Origin: Xestospongia bergquistia | Lineage: Eukaryota > Porifera > Demospongiae > Haplosclerida > Petrosiidae | Direction of reading: 5' to 3' | Assembly (NCBI GenBank): GCA_963965975.1 | Contig: OZ014415.1 | Coordinates: 997,001-1,061,000, forward strand | Length of the DNA stretch: 64,000 nt | Shown: in pieces, positions 12,991 through 25,920 of the stretch | How the letters are laid out: each line of letters opens with the position of its first letter | How positions within the stretch are numbered: the stretch's first letter is position 1 | The notes under the pieces: model-generated | What the model saw: the letters and a program-made list of their open reading frames with translations, nothing else | The model's database searches: none | Told to the model about the DNA's origin: nothing | Made by a program: the position numbers and the translations under genes

Positions 12991-13273
12991 AGAACATCAT
13001 ATAAACTCAGCATTATTGATATCACTGTATTAAACAAGGATATAAAGTGAGTTTGGTTAAATAATGCATTTTCAATTTTAAGCGTTTTGTAGTTATAGCC
13101 AACAGTTTACCTAGTGGGTGTGCATTGTGTACAATATAGATTAACTGTTAATGCATTATCTTAAAGCAACATTCACTGCTGTTTATAAAGAACTATGTTA
13201 AGTGTATATGTCTTATTTAATACTACCTGTGTAGAATATAGGACAGTCAACAGAGCTTGTCGAGTTGTCATAT

Positions 13274-15138
13274 ATGATGTCAACTGTCTTCTTTTGTCTT
13301 ACAGTTGGTTTACTAATACCATTGTTGGCCAGGTCTAATATTCCTCCTCCATTACCTCACATTGGTAAGTTTTCTGAAGGTAACTAGCTAAATATTGTTA
13401 TATAATACAGGAGTCCAATTATATGGAGGATATAATAAAACTATCTACCCAAATAATTCAGTGATTCCTGCAGAATATTTCCATCGTGATGACAGAAACA
13501 ATGATGAATTAGATGATGGCTTGTGGTGTCAAAGTGCTAGAAATGAGTCTAATATCGGAGCATGGTATTATCCTAATGGTAGTCAAGTGTCTACAGTAGA
13601 TGACTCATCACCATTACATTCTGTGTATATGCCAGGACAGATTGGACTATATCGTGACTATGGGATAAATAATTATGAGGGTATTTATACATGTGTTATA
13701 CCAGATGAATGTAATGTAAATCAAACATTGATGGTATTGCTGTACAAGGAGTATACTTACAGTATAAATAGTGAGTTAAATTGTATTAACAATCAATAAT
13801 AGTTTTATTAATGTGTTCAGGTGGACCTAAGATCATTGAAACTACATTCAACTCATTACTATCTACCAGAGATAATTCATCATTCCTGATATCCTTTAAT
13901 GTTACAGATGGAACAGCAACATATATCAATTGTACATTAAATGATACTTTGATCTATCCCAATATTACACAGACTATTCTATCATATCAACTACCAACTA
14001 AAATTTTAGTAAAGCTTCTATTTGAATCAAGAGATGAAGGATGGTACAATTGTTCTGTGTCTAACTCCAGAGTTAAGGATGAATACTACAATAATATATA
14101 TCAAGCATATCCTGCTCACAGTAACATATATGTTAAAGGTATGTATAATAGAACAAGACAATGTAATGATCATTTGTTAATTGTAGTTGCCAGAAAACCA
14201 ATTAATGTCACAGCTAAGTGTTTATGTTCCTCTGATGTTCTAGTCACATGGTCTTCACCAGTTGATAATGATCCGTTAATAGCTGGTTATGAGGTCTTCT
14301 ATGACATTGGTAATGGCAGCAGACAAAGTGTAGGAGTGACCAATGATACATTTCTGATGATCAGTGGCTTATGTAGTGCTCGAAACTACAGTTTCTTTGT
14401 AGTGTCATATTCAAATGAGGAAAATACACTTCCAAGTGAATGGAGTGATGTTTTTGTACTCATTGGAGGTAAACAGTATTAAATTGAACATAATTATATT
14501 ATACATTTTGCTATGTAAGTTAATGAAGTAACATCAAAAGGACAAAAAGAGAGTTCTCTAGTGTTTTATTCAATGCTCGCTGGTCTGGGGTTTCTATTTT
14601 TCACTAACATTATCACAGCTGCTGTATTAATTATAAGTTGTATAAGTTTTTGTAGATTTAGAAAGAAGCAAATCAAACAGTAAGTTTTAATTAGTTTTGT
14701 ACAATTAACAGTAGAGCTTAAAAATTACCTAATAAAATGTATATCTTATTATATAACATTTTCTAGTAACATAATGAAAACACACAATGTTTATTCTAGA
14801 CTTTACTGGTCATCAAGGTAGCAGACAAGTTTGTTATAAATGTTTTTAGCTACAATATCAATTGTTACAATACAGAAATAATAATATGTTTGAGAGTGAG
14901 TCTAAGTTTGAAAGTCAAATCCTTGAAGACAATGATGATAAAGAAGATCCGTTTTCATCACAAAATTATTTATTAGGTAGTATAAATTAAAAGATAATAA
15001 TATATCAGTGTTTGTTTCAATTATCATAGAATATATTATTATCAGAGTCTGTTTCCATTATCATAAAATATATCAACATCAAATTTTTTCCTTGCAGCTG
15101 CTACAGATAATGAGATAAGTACTTTTGTGAATCAGTAA
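13274..15138 (+). CDS. R1: Ig-Ig-FN3 transmembrane receptor with short stalk and its own tail
   Basis: Exons 13274-13364, 13411-13770, 13821-14138, 14187-14468, 14520-14679, 14767-14817, 14876-14976 and 15098-15138; 467 residues. The leader exon encodes MMSTVFFCLTVGLLIPLLARS. Ig1 has LWCQSAR, AWYYPNG and YEGIYTC; Ig2 has YINCTLND and DEGWYNCSVSN; FN3 has VLVTWSSP, GYEVFYD and LPSEWSD. The stalk is only about ten residues, then a helix (GLGFLFFTNIITAAVLIISC). The tail differs from both common types: NVYSRLYWSSR, an acidic stretch (EDNDDKEDPF) and NYLLA, so YxxL is present but no canonical ITIM. Exon 6 still aligns in position and phase with the type A cassette exons. DxNxDG in Ig1 reads DRNNDE. 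Probable surface recognition receptor; ligand unknown. Confidence 0.85.
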
Positions 15139-15566
15139 AGAAAAGATAGAACAACATTTACAAAGACACATTATTACTTTACAATATATGTTGCTGTTGT
15201 AGATTATTACTATAGAAATAATAATTATTATAATATAGTATGATGTTGTTATCAAAATACATATACAGATGACAGATCAAAGACACATATTGTATTGTTT
15301 AAGTGAATCATTGTTTTTGGTATTCTCAGTAAAACAATGTATGAAATATAAACTTTTCTTTCTTACTAAACAATTGTTTTCTCAAATCATTTTGATGTAC
15401 ATTAAAATTAAGAATTGTGAAACAATACTTAAAACTATAAAACTATGTACATGTCTTAATGTAGTTGTTAAGTAGCAATTTATGTAGTGGGTGTGTATAG
15501 AGTATCATGTTGTTATTGAGCATATCTTAATGAAAAGAATGTCCATTTTGTACTACCATAAATTAA

Positions 15567-16414
15567 AATTTAACTCAACTACACAATATATTAAAGTGTA
15601 TTTCTAGTAATTTAACTCAACTACACAATATATTATAGTGTATTTCTAGTAATTTAACTCAACTACACAATATATTATAGTGTATTTCTAGTAATTTATT
15701 AACTCAACTACACAATATATTATAGTGTATTTCTAGTAATTTAACTCAACTACACAATATATTATAGTGTATTTCTAGTAATTTAACTCAACTACACAAT
15801 ATATTATAGTGTATTTCTAGTAATTTAACTCAACTACACAATATATTATAGTGTATTTCTAGTAATTTAACTCAACTACACAATATATTATAGTGTATTT
15901 CTAGTAATTTAACTCAACTACACAATATATTATAGTGTATTTCTAGTAATTTAACTCAACTATACAATATATTATAGTGTATTTCTAGTAATTTAACTCA
16001 ACTATACAATATATTATAGTGTATTTCCAGTAATTTAACTCAACTACACAATATATTATAGTGTATTTCTAGTAATTTAACTCAACTACACAATATATTA
16101 TAGTGTATTTCTAGTAATTTAACTCAACTACACAATATATTATAGTGTATTTCTAGTAATTTAACTCAACTACACAATATATTATAGTGTATTTCCAGTA
16201 ATTTAACTCAACTACACAATATATTATAGTGTATTTCCAGTAATTTAACTCAACTACACAATATATTATAGTGTATTTCTAGTAATTTAACTCAACTACA
16301 CAATATATTATAGTGTATTTCCAGTAATTTAACTCAACTACACAATATATTATAGTGTATTTCTAGTAATTTAACTCAACTATACAATATATTATAGTGT
16401 ATTTCTAGTAATTT
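15567..16414. repeat. 42-bp satellite array (~20 copies)
   Basis: About 20 head-to-tail copies of a 42-bp unit ('aatttaactcaactacacaa' followed by 'tatattatagtgtatttcta' and 'gt'). Copies differ by single bases (cac/tac, ctag/ccag); one carries a 3-bp insertion. It lies between R1 and R2. The unit contains the near-palindrome 'acacaatatattatagtgt'. Confidence 0.97.
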
Positions 16415-17170
16415 GAAGATAGAAATTATGGAAAAGATAGCAATTTAGTAAAGATATCTAATTTCATATACAAATACCCTACAGTATGGAGGACAAATTA
16501 ATGTCTATATGAAGATATTTTTACTACAAATCTTGTATTTATATAACACATGAGAGTGATAAAACCAAGTCACTTAAATATGATTATTCTGTTCTTCAGT
16601 TTGCAACTCTCCTGATATAATTCTATTTATTTAACTCTTAAATATGATAAAGTAAACATACTGAATACAACTCACAAAGTTACTTCTCTACAAGATGATT
16701 ATATTCTTGAGAATGAGTGACAAAAGCCAAATCTATGTAAAAACTGAAGTCATATGAATATTTTTGAAATATGTATAATCAGTAACTCTGATTATAAGTT
16801 GTGGACATGTGTTTTTTAATTAATTATAATTTTCTGACTTTTAATCAGATATTAATAAAACCTCATATATTATTATTGAGACTATACATAAACAGTTATA
16901 GTTATTGTGTACTTTCAAAATTATATTGAAGCATTAATCATTACGTTATTAATTTATACCAAACACCTGTTCTTTAAAACATTCATTATAATAATAATAT
17001 GCAAGAAATTAAACATATTATCAACTGGAAATAGCTCAATTACAGACACTATTCCATTTAGAGAACACCCAATTAATTAATTTTTATAATTAAATAATGA
17101 ACATCCTGTTATCACTGTGTATATAGTGGTATATAGAATATATCAAAGTCAACGGAGTTTGTTATATACG
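16415..17170. other. R1-R2 spacer, receptor upstream region
   Basis: AT-rich. From about 17,030 it carries the spacer block shared by several members ('gaacatcctgttatcactgt', then 'gtcaacggagtttgtta') that leads into the R2 leader. No other gene seen. Confidence 0.6.
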
Positions 17171-20002
17171 ATGTCATCTATTGTCTTTTATCTTACAGTT
17201 GGTTTACTAATACCATTGTTGGCCAGGTCTAATAATCCTCCTCCATTACCTCACACTGGTAAGTTTTCTGAAGGTAACTAGCTAAATATTGCTATATAAT
17301 ACAGGAGTCCAATTATATGGAGGATACAATAAAACTATCTACCCAAATAACTCTATGATTCCTGCAAATTATTTCTATGGAAATGATTACAACAAAGATG
17401 GTTTAAATGATAACTTGTGGTGTCAAAGTGCTAGAAATGAATCTAATAATGGAGTATGGTATTATCCTAATGGTAGTCAAGTGTCTACAGTAGATGACTC
17501 ATCACCATTACATTCTGTGCATATGTCAGGACAGATTGGACTATATCGTGACTATGGGTTAGGTAACCTTGAGGGTATTTATACATGTATTATACCAGAT
17601 GAACATGATGTAAATCAAACATTAATGATATTGCTGTACAAGGAGCATACTTACAAAATGAATAGTAAGTTAAATTGTATTAACAATCAATAATAGTTTT
17701 ATTAATGTGTTCAGGAGGACCTAGGATCATTGAAACTACATTCAACTCATTACTATCTACCAGAGATAATCCATCATTCCTAATATCCTTTAATGTTACA
17801 GATGGAACAGCAACATATATCAATTGTACATTAAATGATACTTTGATCTATCCCAATATTACACAGACTATTCTATCATATCAACTACCAACTAAAATTT
17901 TAGTAAAGCTTCTATTTGAATCAAGAGATGAAGGATGGTACAATTGTTCTGTGTCTAACTCCAGAGTTAAGGATGAATACTACAATACTATAAGTCAAGC
18001 ATATCCTGCTCACAGTAACATATATGTTAAAAGTATGTATAATAGAACAAGACAATGTAATGATCATTTGTTAATTATAGTTGCTAGAAAACCAGTTAAT
18101 ATCAAAGCTAATTGGATATGTTCCTCTGATGTTCTAGTCACATGGTGTCCACCAGTTGATAATGATCCATTAATAGCTGGTTATGAGGTCTTCTATGACA
18201 TTGGTAATGGTAGCAGATATAGTGGAGGAATGACCAATGATATATTTCTTATCATCAGTGGTTTATATAATTGTAAAAACTACAGTTTCTTTGTAGTATC
18301 ATATTCAAATGAAGAACATACACTTCCAAGTGAATGGAGTGATATTATAACATTAATTAAAGGTAAGTTATCAAAATATTCAAATTTATACTTTTAACTT
18401 GCTTCATATCATTCACTATCCAAGTTGATGAAGTGACACCATCATCAGTTAATAGAGTAGAGTTGTCAACATCATTGATATCATTAACTAGCTTTAACAG
18501 AGCAACATCATTAATAATCAATGAAGTATCAACATCGTTAATTAATGAAGTATCAACATCATCAGTTGATCAACTATCAAGATCGTTAGTCAATCAAATA
18601 TCAACATTATCAATCAAACAAATATCAATGTCATTAGTTGATCAACTATCAAGATCGTTAGTCGATCAGGTATCAACATCATCAGTTGATCAAATATCAA
18701 CATCATCAGTTGATCAACTATCAAGATCATTAGTCAATCAGGTATCAACATCATCAGTTGATCAAATATCAACATCATCAGTTGATCAACTATCAAGATC
18801 ATTAGTCAATCAGGTATCAACATCATCAGTTGATCAAATATCAACACCATCAGTTAATCAAGTATTAACATCATTAGTCGATGAAATATCAACATCATCA
18901 GTTGATCAACTATCAAGATCGTTAGTCAATCAGGTATCAACATCATCAGTTGATCAAATATCAACACCATCAGTTAATCAAGTATCAACATCATTAGTCG
19001 ATGAAATATCAACATCATCAGTTGATCAACTATCAACATCATTAGTCAATATAGTATCAACATTAATAAAACCAACTTCAAGTCTTCAACCAAGTGACTA
19101 TATTAGAGAGAGTTCACAAGTGCCATTATCATGGCCAATTGGTGTTGGATTTCTACTATTCACTAACTTCATCACTCTCTTTATGCTCATTATAAGTTGT
19201 TTATGGTTACAAAGATATAAAGGAAGACATGAAAAACTGTAAGTATTGATGTTAATTTACAAATAGTTTATGTACGTAAATGTTGTTGTATTTATTAATT
19301 CCATATTTATCTAGTGACAAAATGAAAGTACATTATGAAAATACAGGGCAATATTTATCATCAAGGTAAGCAGACAATGTTGTTATAAATGTTATCAATC
19401 ATGATATTATTTCTTACAATATAGAGATGGTACTATAGTTGAAAGTGAATTAAAAGAACACAATCCTCACTTACCAGATAATGTCAATGATCATAAAGAA
19501 GATATTGATCCATATACTTTACATATTTATGCATCAATTAATAAAAGTTATGAAAACCTGTAAGTGTTATTGTTAATTTAACAATAGTTTTAATAAAAGT
19601 TATTGTATTTATTAATTCTAATTAAAGAATGTAATTGTAATTTTTTTACCATACTTATCTAGTGATGAAATAAGAGCACATGTAGAAGATACAAGACAAT
19701 ACTCTTCATTAAGGTAAGTAGACAATGTTGTTATAAGTTTTTTATAATTCTTACAATATAGAGATGATAGTATAGTTGAAAGTAAAGTAAATGACCATAA
19801 TCCACACTTAGCAAATAATGGCAATGATCATGAAGAAGATACTGGTCCATATACTTCACATATTTATTCAGTAGTTAATAAAAAGAATAAAAAGAAAGAT
19901 GACAATGGATCTAATCCTGTTCAATTACCACAGAGTGTTTTACCACCAGTATATTCACTAGCAACTGCTGTAGAGAATGATGATGATGAGACAACAATTT
20001 AG
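17171..20002 (+). CDS. R2: Ig-Ig-FN3 receptor, long stalk, type A tail (two cassettes)
   Basis: Exons 17171-17258, 17305-17664, 17715-18032, 18081-18362, 18425-19238, 19315-19365, 19425-19559, 19663-19713 and 19762-20002; 779 residues. Leader MSSIVFYLTVGLLIPLLARS, two Ig-like domains and an FN3 as in R1. Ig1 holds YNKDGLNDN in the variable loop. The stalk exon encodes ~200 residues of an 8-residue repeat (SSVDQIST / SLVNQVST), then the helix (WPIGVGFLLFTNFITLFMLIISCLW) and a basic stop-transfer. The tail consists of two exon pairs, each giving a short exon (GQYLSS, RQYSSL) and an acidic exon ending in HIYASI or HIYSVV, finishing VLPPVYSLATAV and DETTI. The repeated tyrosines in YxxL/V/I context suggest SH2-dependent signalling. 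The first ~130 nt of the stalk exon are shared with R11. Confidence 0.88.
18497..19060 (+). repeat. R2 stalk coding minisatellite (24 bp)
   Basis: Tandem 24-bp units (gttgatcaactatcaagatc, atcaggtatcaacatcatca types) encoding SVDQLSRS / LVNQVSTS / SVDQISTS. A higher-order 72-bp triplet is visible in the middle. The frame is open throughout. Confidence 0.92.
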
Positions 20003-21680
20003 TTATTAGGAAATAATATGAACACAAAGAAATAACAACCTTTATAAATTACTGTTAAATTTAAAGAATATGTTTAGTTGTTAAATTTATACTATTAAAC
20101 ACTTTATTATCAACTGAAAAATAACTCAAATACAGACACTGTTCATCTAGAACACATCCAATTACCTTTTACTGATTATGTTAAGAACATCCTGTTATTA
20201 CTGTATATACATACTATATATAGTGATTGTTTAATAGATAACACAATAAGTTTATATAGAAATATAAAAACAGTGGCCACAGGGTAACTCCTAACTCAAC
20301 AGTACTCAAATGTAAGTCCAATTTCTACATCTTTTATTGTATATGATCATAACTGTGTTCCAATATTCGATTGTAAATCAGAGAGAAGTCTATCTTATCA
20401 CACTACATGATATATTTATGAATATATTAAGAAGAGTGTGTCTCTAAGTTAATGACACCAACTGTTCTTTATCTCATTACCATGACAACAGACAATGACC
20501 TTACATAATGACACATGTATAATACTCCCTTCCTGCTCATGACCTGATCAATGATTTGATAATTTGAAGGGCTTCTTGCTCAGCCAAGGGATGTACTCTA
20601 ACCTACTATATAAACTAATAGATAAGATAAGCATTTTCTTATATATAAAGTATATTGTTATTATAGTTGTATATATTACTGTTAAATGTATCACATCAGT
20701 TGTAATAACAAATCATAAGAAAAGTACAACAGCTGAATAGTCTGTAGTTTGTCTACAATAAAAGAGTTGACACTAACATAATTCAGTCATTCAGTCAACA
20801 GGAACAGAAAATGGTGCTCAGACTACAATATACTTTGTTACTCCTGCTATGTCTCTTTTGCATGAGATTTCAAGAAAGTCTCTGTTGATATTACACAGTC
20901 TAACATAACATATGACAGATCACATCAACCAGTACTACAACATAATATATCATATATATCAGTGGATTATAAGATATTAGATATGATGTATGAAATATTA
21001 CCTGGTAAACAACAATAGGACAATAATAATTAACATTATTATGTTTGTAAATAGTCTCTTGTTAGTACAATGACATATAAAGTTAAAATGACATGTGTTG
21101 ATCACATGTCATATATTGTAATGTCTTACAGTGTGTTGTTTGCTATTAATGACATAAACAGTCAATAACTTTTTAAAACAATTAAAAATGCTATTTTCTG
21201 TAAAAGGTATGTCATTTTCTAAAAAGTTCATAATAGGTGGACAGTGTCTATTAAAAGGTCATAACACATGTCTATTAAATGGTCATAAGTTTCCATAACA
21301 CATGTCCCATTAAAAGGTCATAATTCATGAGCAGTGTCTATTAAAAGGTCATAAAAATCATATTTATTTTTCAAAATGTCCTAAGTACAAACCTTGTAGA
21401 GTTCATAAACAAGGAAGTTTAGATATTATAAGGTATGTAAATATATACAGCTGTAGACCAGCTGACATTATATCTAATGGACTGTTGTTTTATATATTAG
21501 GCAGGAGTTTATCTAGTGAGTGTATATATTGTTTATCATATTGTTTATTGTTATTGTTATTAATATAATATTATCTTAAAACAATTAATTACATTTACTA
21601 CTTATAAAGGACTAAATATATCATGTCAAATTTAATGTTATCTGTATGGATTATAAGACAGTCAACAGAGCTTATCATAA
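20003..21680. other. R2-R3 spacer with promoter-like block and relic exons
   Basis: Shares blocks with the spacers before R4, R6, R7 and R9: 'aagaacatcctgttattact', 'gagagaagtctatcttatca', a TATA-like 'tatataaag' at ~20,641 and 'ttcagtcattcagtcaacag' just before a relic leader at 20,811. A further shared block ('gtagaccagctgacattata') lies at ~21,450. The right half is part of the R3/R4 segmental duplication. Confidence 0.65.
20811..21018 (+). pseudogene. Relic R7-type leader joined to a relic YxxL tail exon
   Basis: ATG at 20811 begins MVLRLQYTLLLLLCLFCMRF, the same leader used by R7 (exon at 39582), but a stop follows at LC. Directly behind it, in another frame, 20887-21018 is open to a stop: DITQSNITYDRSHQ, then SYISVDYKILDMMYEILP. 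The YKIL and YEIL motifs look like a receptor cytoplasmic tail. Related copies occur at 25,774, 35,302 and 46,885. This looks like a deletion product that removed the middle of an old gene. Confidence 0.6.
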
Positions 21681-24600
21681 ATGATATCAACTATTCTCTT
21701 TTGTTTTATAATTGGTTTACTAATACCATTGATTGTCAGGTCTAATTATCCTCCTCCATTACCTCACACTGGTAAGTTATCTATAGGTACATTAACTAAT
21801 TGTTATATAATACAGGAGTCCAATTATATGGAGGATACAATAATATGACCTATCCAAATAACTCCATGATTCCTGCGAATTATTTCTATCGTGATGATCC
21901 AAACAATGATAGATTAAATGATGGCTTGTGGTGTCAAAGTGCTAGAAATGAGCCTAATATTGGAGTATGGTATTATCCTAATGGTAGTCAAGTGTCTACA
22001 GTTAATGACTCGTCACCATTACATTCTGTGTATATGTCAGGACAGATTGGACTATATCGTGACTATGGGATAAATAACTATGAAGGTATTTATACATGTA
22101 TTATACCAGATGAACATAATGTAAATCAAACATTGATAATAGCACTGTACAAGGAGTATACTTACAGAATAAATAGTGAGTTAAATTATATTAACCATTA
22201 ATAATAGTTTTATTAATATGTTCAGGAGGACCTAGGATCATTGAAACTACATTCAACTCATTACTATCTACCAGAGATAATCCAGCATTCTTGATATCCT
22301 TTAATGTTACTGATGGAACAGCAACATATATCAATTGTACATTAAATGATACTTTGATCTATCCCAATATTACACAGACTATTCTATTATATCAACTACC
22401 AGCTAAAACTTTAGTAAAGCTTCTATTTGAATCAAGATATGAAGGATGGTACAATTGTTCTGTGTCTAACTCCAGAGTTAAAGATGAATACTACAATACT
22501 ATAAGTCAAGCATATCCTGCTCACAGTAACATATATGTTAAAGGTATGTATAATAGAACAAGACAATGTAATGATCATTTGTTAATTGTAGTTGCTGGAA
22601 AACCAGTTAATGTCACAGTTAAGTGGATAGGTCCCTCTGATGTTCTAGTGACATGGTGTTCACCAGTTGATAATGATCCATTAATAGCTGGTTATGAGGT
22701 CTTCTATGACATTGGTAATGGCAGCAGATATAGTGGAGGAATGACCAATGATACATTTCTGATGATCAGTGGTTTATATAATTGTAAAAACTACAGTTTC
22801 TTTGTAGTGTCATATTCAAATGAGGAATATACACTTCCAAGTGAATGGAGTGATATTATAACATTGATAACAGGTAAGTTATTAAAATGTTATTTTAAAA
22901 TTGCTTCATTTCATTCACTATATAAGTCAATGAAGTATCAACATCATTAGTTAATGAAATATCAACATTATCATTCAATGAAGTATCAACACCATTAATT
23001 GATCAAGTATTAATGTTAACAGTCGTTGAAGCATCAACATCATCAGTCGATTATATATCATTATCATCAGTCAATGAAATATCAAAGTCATTAATTGATC
23101 AACTATCAACATTATTAACCATTGAACTATTAACATCATCACTTGATCAAGTAACAACATCATCAGTTAATGAAATATCATCATTATCAGTCAATGAAAT
23201 ATCAACAACATCAGTTAATGAAATATCAACATCATCATCAGTCAATGAAATATCAACATCATCAGTTAATGAAATATCATCATCATCAGTCAATGAAATA
23301 TCAACATCATCAGTTAATGAAATATCAACATCATCAGTCAATGAAATATCAACATCATCAGTTAATGAAATATCGACATCATCAGTCAATGAAATATCAA
23401 CATCATCAGTTAATGAAATATCAACATCATCAGTTAATGAAATATCATCATCATCAGTCAATGAAATATCAACATCATCAGTTAATGAAATATCAACAAC
23501 ATCAGTTAATGAAATATCATCATCATCAGTCAATGAAATATCAACATCATCAGTTAATGAAATATCAACATCATCAGTCAATGAAATATCAACATCATCA
23601 GTTAATGAAATATCGACATCATCAGTCAATGAAATATCAACATCATCAGTTAATGAAATATCAACATCATCAGTTAATGAAATATCATCATCATCAGTCA
23701 ATGAAATATCAACATCATCAGTTAATGAAATATCAACAACATCAGTTAATGAAATATCATCATCATCAGTCAATGAAATATCAACATCATCAGTCAATGA
23801 AATATCATCATCAGTTAATGAAATATCAACATCATCAGTTAATGAAATATCAACATCATCAGTTAATGAAATATCAACATCATCAGTCAATGAAATATCA
23901 TCATCAGTTAATGAAATATCAACATCATCAGTTAATGAAATATCAACATCATCATTGGCCAATGAACTATTATCATCATCAACCTTGTTATCAACAATAT
24001 TAACAACAACAACATCTATTATTACAACATCAACAGGTTATGTTATCATTAATACAATCAACTTGTATATTTTCATTAACAACACTAACTATTATTACTA
24101 TATTATTAATAATAAATACAAGTAAACTATATAATAAAATAATATAATGATATTATTAAACTATATATCAGTATATATTCTATTGATATCATTGTATATA
24201 TAACAATAGTACATGTATTATTACATGTAATATAATATATTATTATATTGATCATATATTTATATACAACACTAACTAATGATCATATTATATAATAGAT
24301 ATAGATATAATGATTATATTATATATACTAGTAATATATTATTGATTATATTATATTGTCATTGTATTATGTAATAATGATGTCATTCTTCTATAGGGTT
24401 TACTCCTATTATCACTATGACAACCACTAGTACTGAGTACCTGTCTTCTACTAATATACTAATTATTATATCATCAATATTACTAGTACTATTAGTTATT
24501 ACTGGTATTATTATTATAATACTAGTACTGATTGTAATAAGACAATATAATAAGATACAGTTATTAAGGTATATATGTTATTAGATAAAGTAACTTTATT

Positions 24601-24841
24601 GATTATTATAATGATTTGTTTTATATAGTATGAAAACATCATATGAAGATATCGCTATGACAACCAGTCCAGCTTATAGTATTGTAAAAACAAGTGCTAA
24701 GTGAGTTACTAGGAGACATATTTTAAATTATAACATCATGTTTATAGTATATTTGAAGAAACATTGTATGAGATAACTGATGAAGAAGAAACTGAACTTA
24801 CTTCTGAACAAGATTATACTTATGAGAGAATTGAACATTGA
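21681..24841 (+). CDS. R3: Ig-Ig-FN3 receptor, very long stalk, unrelated membrane helix and tail
   Basis: Exons 21681-21771, 21816-22175, 22226-22543, 22592-22873, 22927-24036, 24397-24568, 24629-24700 and 24748-24841; 832 residues in frame. Leader, Ig1, Ig2 and FN3 are almost identical to R4. The stalk has ~330 residues of SSVNEIST repeats and ends TTTTSIITTS. After an AT-rich intron the helix exon (NILIIISSILLVLLVITGIII) shares nothing with the other members, and the tail (TSYEDIAM, PAYSIV, TLYEIT, YTYERI) is also unique. TSYEDI fits the ITSM pattern TxYxxI; YSIV and YERI are further YxxV/I sites. The gene combines the common ectodomain with a foreign signalling module. The splice at 24036/24397 is inferred from phase and a good donor; unspliced, the frame would stop at 24125. 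Confidence 0.8.
23158..23955 (+). repeat. R3 stalk coding minisatellite (24 bp)
   Basis: Over 30 units of 24 bp (acatcatcagttaatgaaat + atca) encoding TSSVNEIS; some units are 21 bp (SSVNEIS). Larger blocks of about 240 bp repeat (compare 23,281-23,460 with 23,521-23,700). Open on both strands because the unit is a multiple of three and has no stops. Confidence 0.95.
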
Positions 24842-25261
24842 ACCAATGAAGAAATACTGTACACTAGTACTTAACATGTCCATATGTTATAGAATAGTTA
24901 ATGTCTTATACTTAATAATAGACATTGTGTATATTTTAGTGTTAAGGGTTCTAGTCAATATTTACTAGACCCTCTGTATCTATTTTTTCAAATATCTTAA
25001 AAGATCAGATATAGTCTTATCTAGTGTTGTAACTTTACTAGATAACAATTAATATTAACAGATATATTAGTAATAAATGAAGTCTATTAGATAAATAATT
25101 CTGAACTAAATAATTATAATTATAAATATAATAAATTATAGAATTTTAATAGAGGTCAACGCCAGAGATAATAAGTATATAATATATTATGATATTATAA
25201 TATACTTTATTACAATAGGTGTCTACTAACAATGACATCATTACATATCTTCTTGTACATC

Positions 25262-25490
25262 AACTAATGTAATAAAATCATCAAGGTCTGGAATACTGAA
25301 AGCTAACAAATTCCTTCCTAGGACTATCACTACATGTGGCTTGGTAACCCTCATCAAAAGATGATGTAATTATGGTTGGAGCATTGCTCCTCACTTCAAA
25401 CCAGCCACACTGAGATTCAAGATAGGGTCTGTCATTCTCACAAGAACCAGGAATGCAAACACACCATGCCACTTTATGCTTAAAGGTACA
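25262..25490 (-). other. Unrecognised cysteine-containing exon-like open frame
   Basis: Minus-strand open frame with CVCIPGSCEND, LESQCGWFEV and ATCSDS, flanked upstream on its strand by an acceptor-like 'tatatag'. The four to six cysteines and normal composition set it apart from the surrounding low-complexity DNA. No leader, partner exon or family was recognised. It may be a relic exon of an unrelated secreted protein. Confidence 0.3.
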
Positions 25491-25773
25491 AACTATATAC
25501 TAGTCTGGTATAATGGGAACATGCTCACGATCAGAGGTCATGATGTTGCAGACAATGGTCAACAACATAACTAATATCTAAAATAAACTGTTTTTATTTC
25601 CTTACAAATTAATAGATGAGGTAAGCACTGTCTTATATATAAAGTATATTATTATTGCTGTTGTATATATTACTGTTAAAAGTACAACAGTTGAATAGTC
25701 TGTAGTTTGTCTACAGTAAAAGAGTTCTGTTGACACTAACAGAATTCAGTCATTCAGTCAACAGGAACAGAAA

Positions 25774-25920
25774 ATGGTGCTCAGACTACAATATAGTTTA
25801 TTACTACTGCTATGTCTCTTTTGCATGAGATTTCAAGAAAGTCTCTGTATATATCAGTGGACCATAAGACATTTGATATGATGTATGAAATATTACCTGT
25901 TGAACAACAACAAGACAATA
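25774..25920 (+). pseudogene. Relic leader plus truncated tail exon (copy before R4)
   Basis: ATG at 25774 starts MVLRLQYSLLLLLCLFCMRF as in R7. The following tail-like exon has lost its first part: only the segment corresponding to the 'atatatcagtgga' to 'atgtatgaaatattacctg' stretch remains. Homologous to 20,811-21,018. Confidence 0.55.

Noticed and set aside
15567..16414. CRISPR-like array
   Set aside because: Units are contiguous with no unique spacers, and the genome is animal; it is a satellite.
23147..23962. Long minus-strand frame of DDVDISLT repeats (also 28131-28775 and 44671-45609)
   Set aside because: Antisense reading of the same minisatellite; no leader, splice partners or non-repeat domain.
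23170..24003. Long plus-strand frame of MKYQHHQ repeats (also at 28154-28591 and 44646-45683)
   Set aside because: Shadow of the stalk minisatellite: a 24-bp unit without stops is open in several frames. Only the NEIST frame joins by phase to FN3 upstream and, in R3/R4, to the helix.
24037..24125. Direct read-through end of R3 (TGYVIINTINLY...)
   Set aside because: A strong donor (ACAG|gttatg context with matching phase) joins to the helix exon at 24397, and the total length is then divisible by three; the read-through is AT-rich intron. Kept only as a possible minor soluble form.
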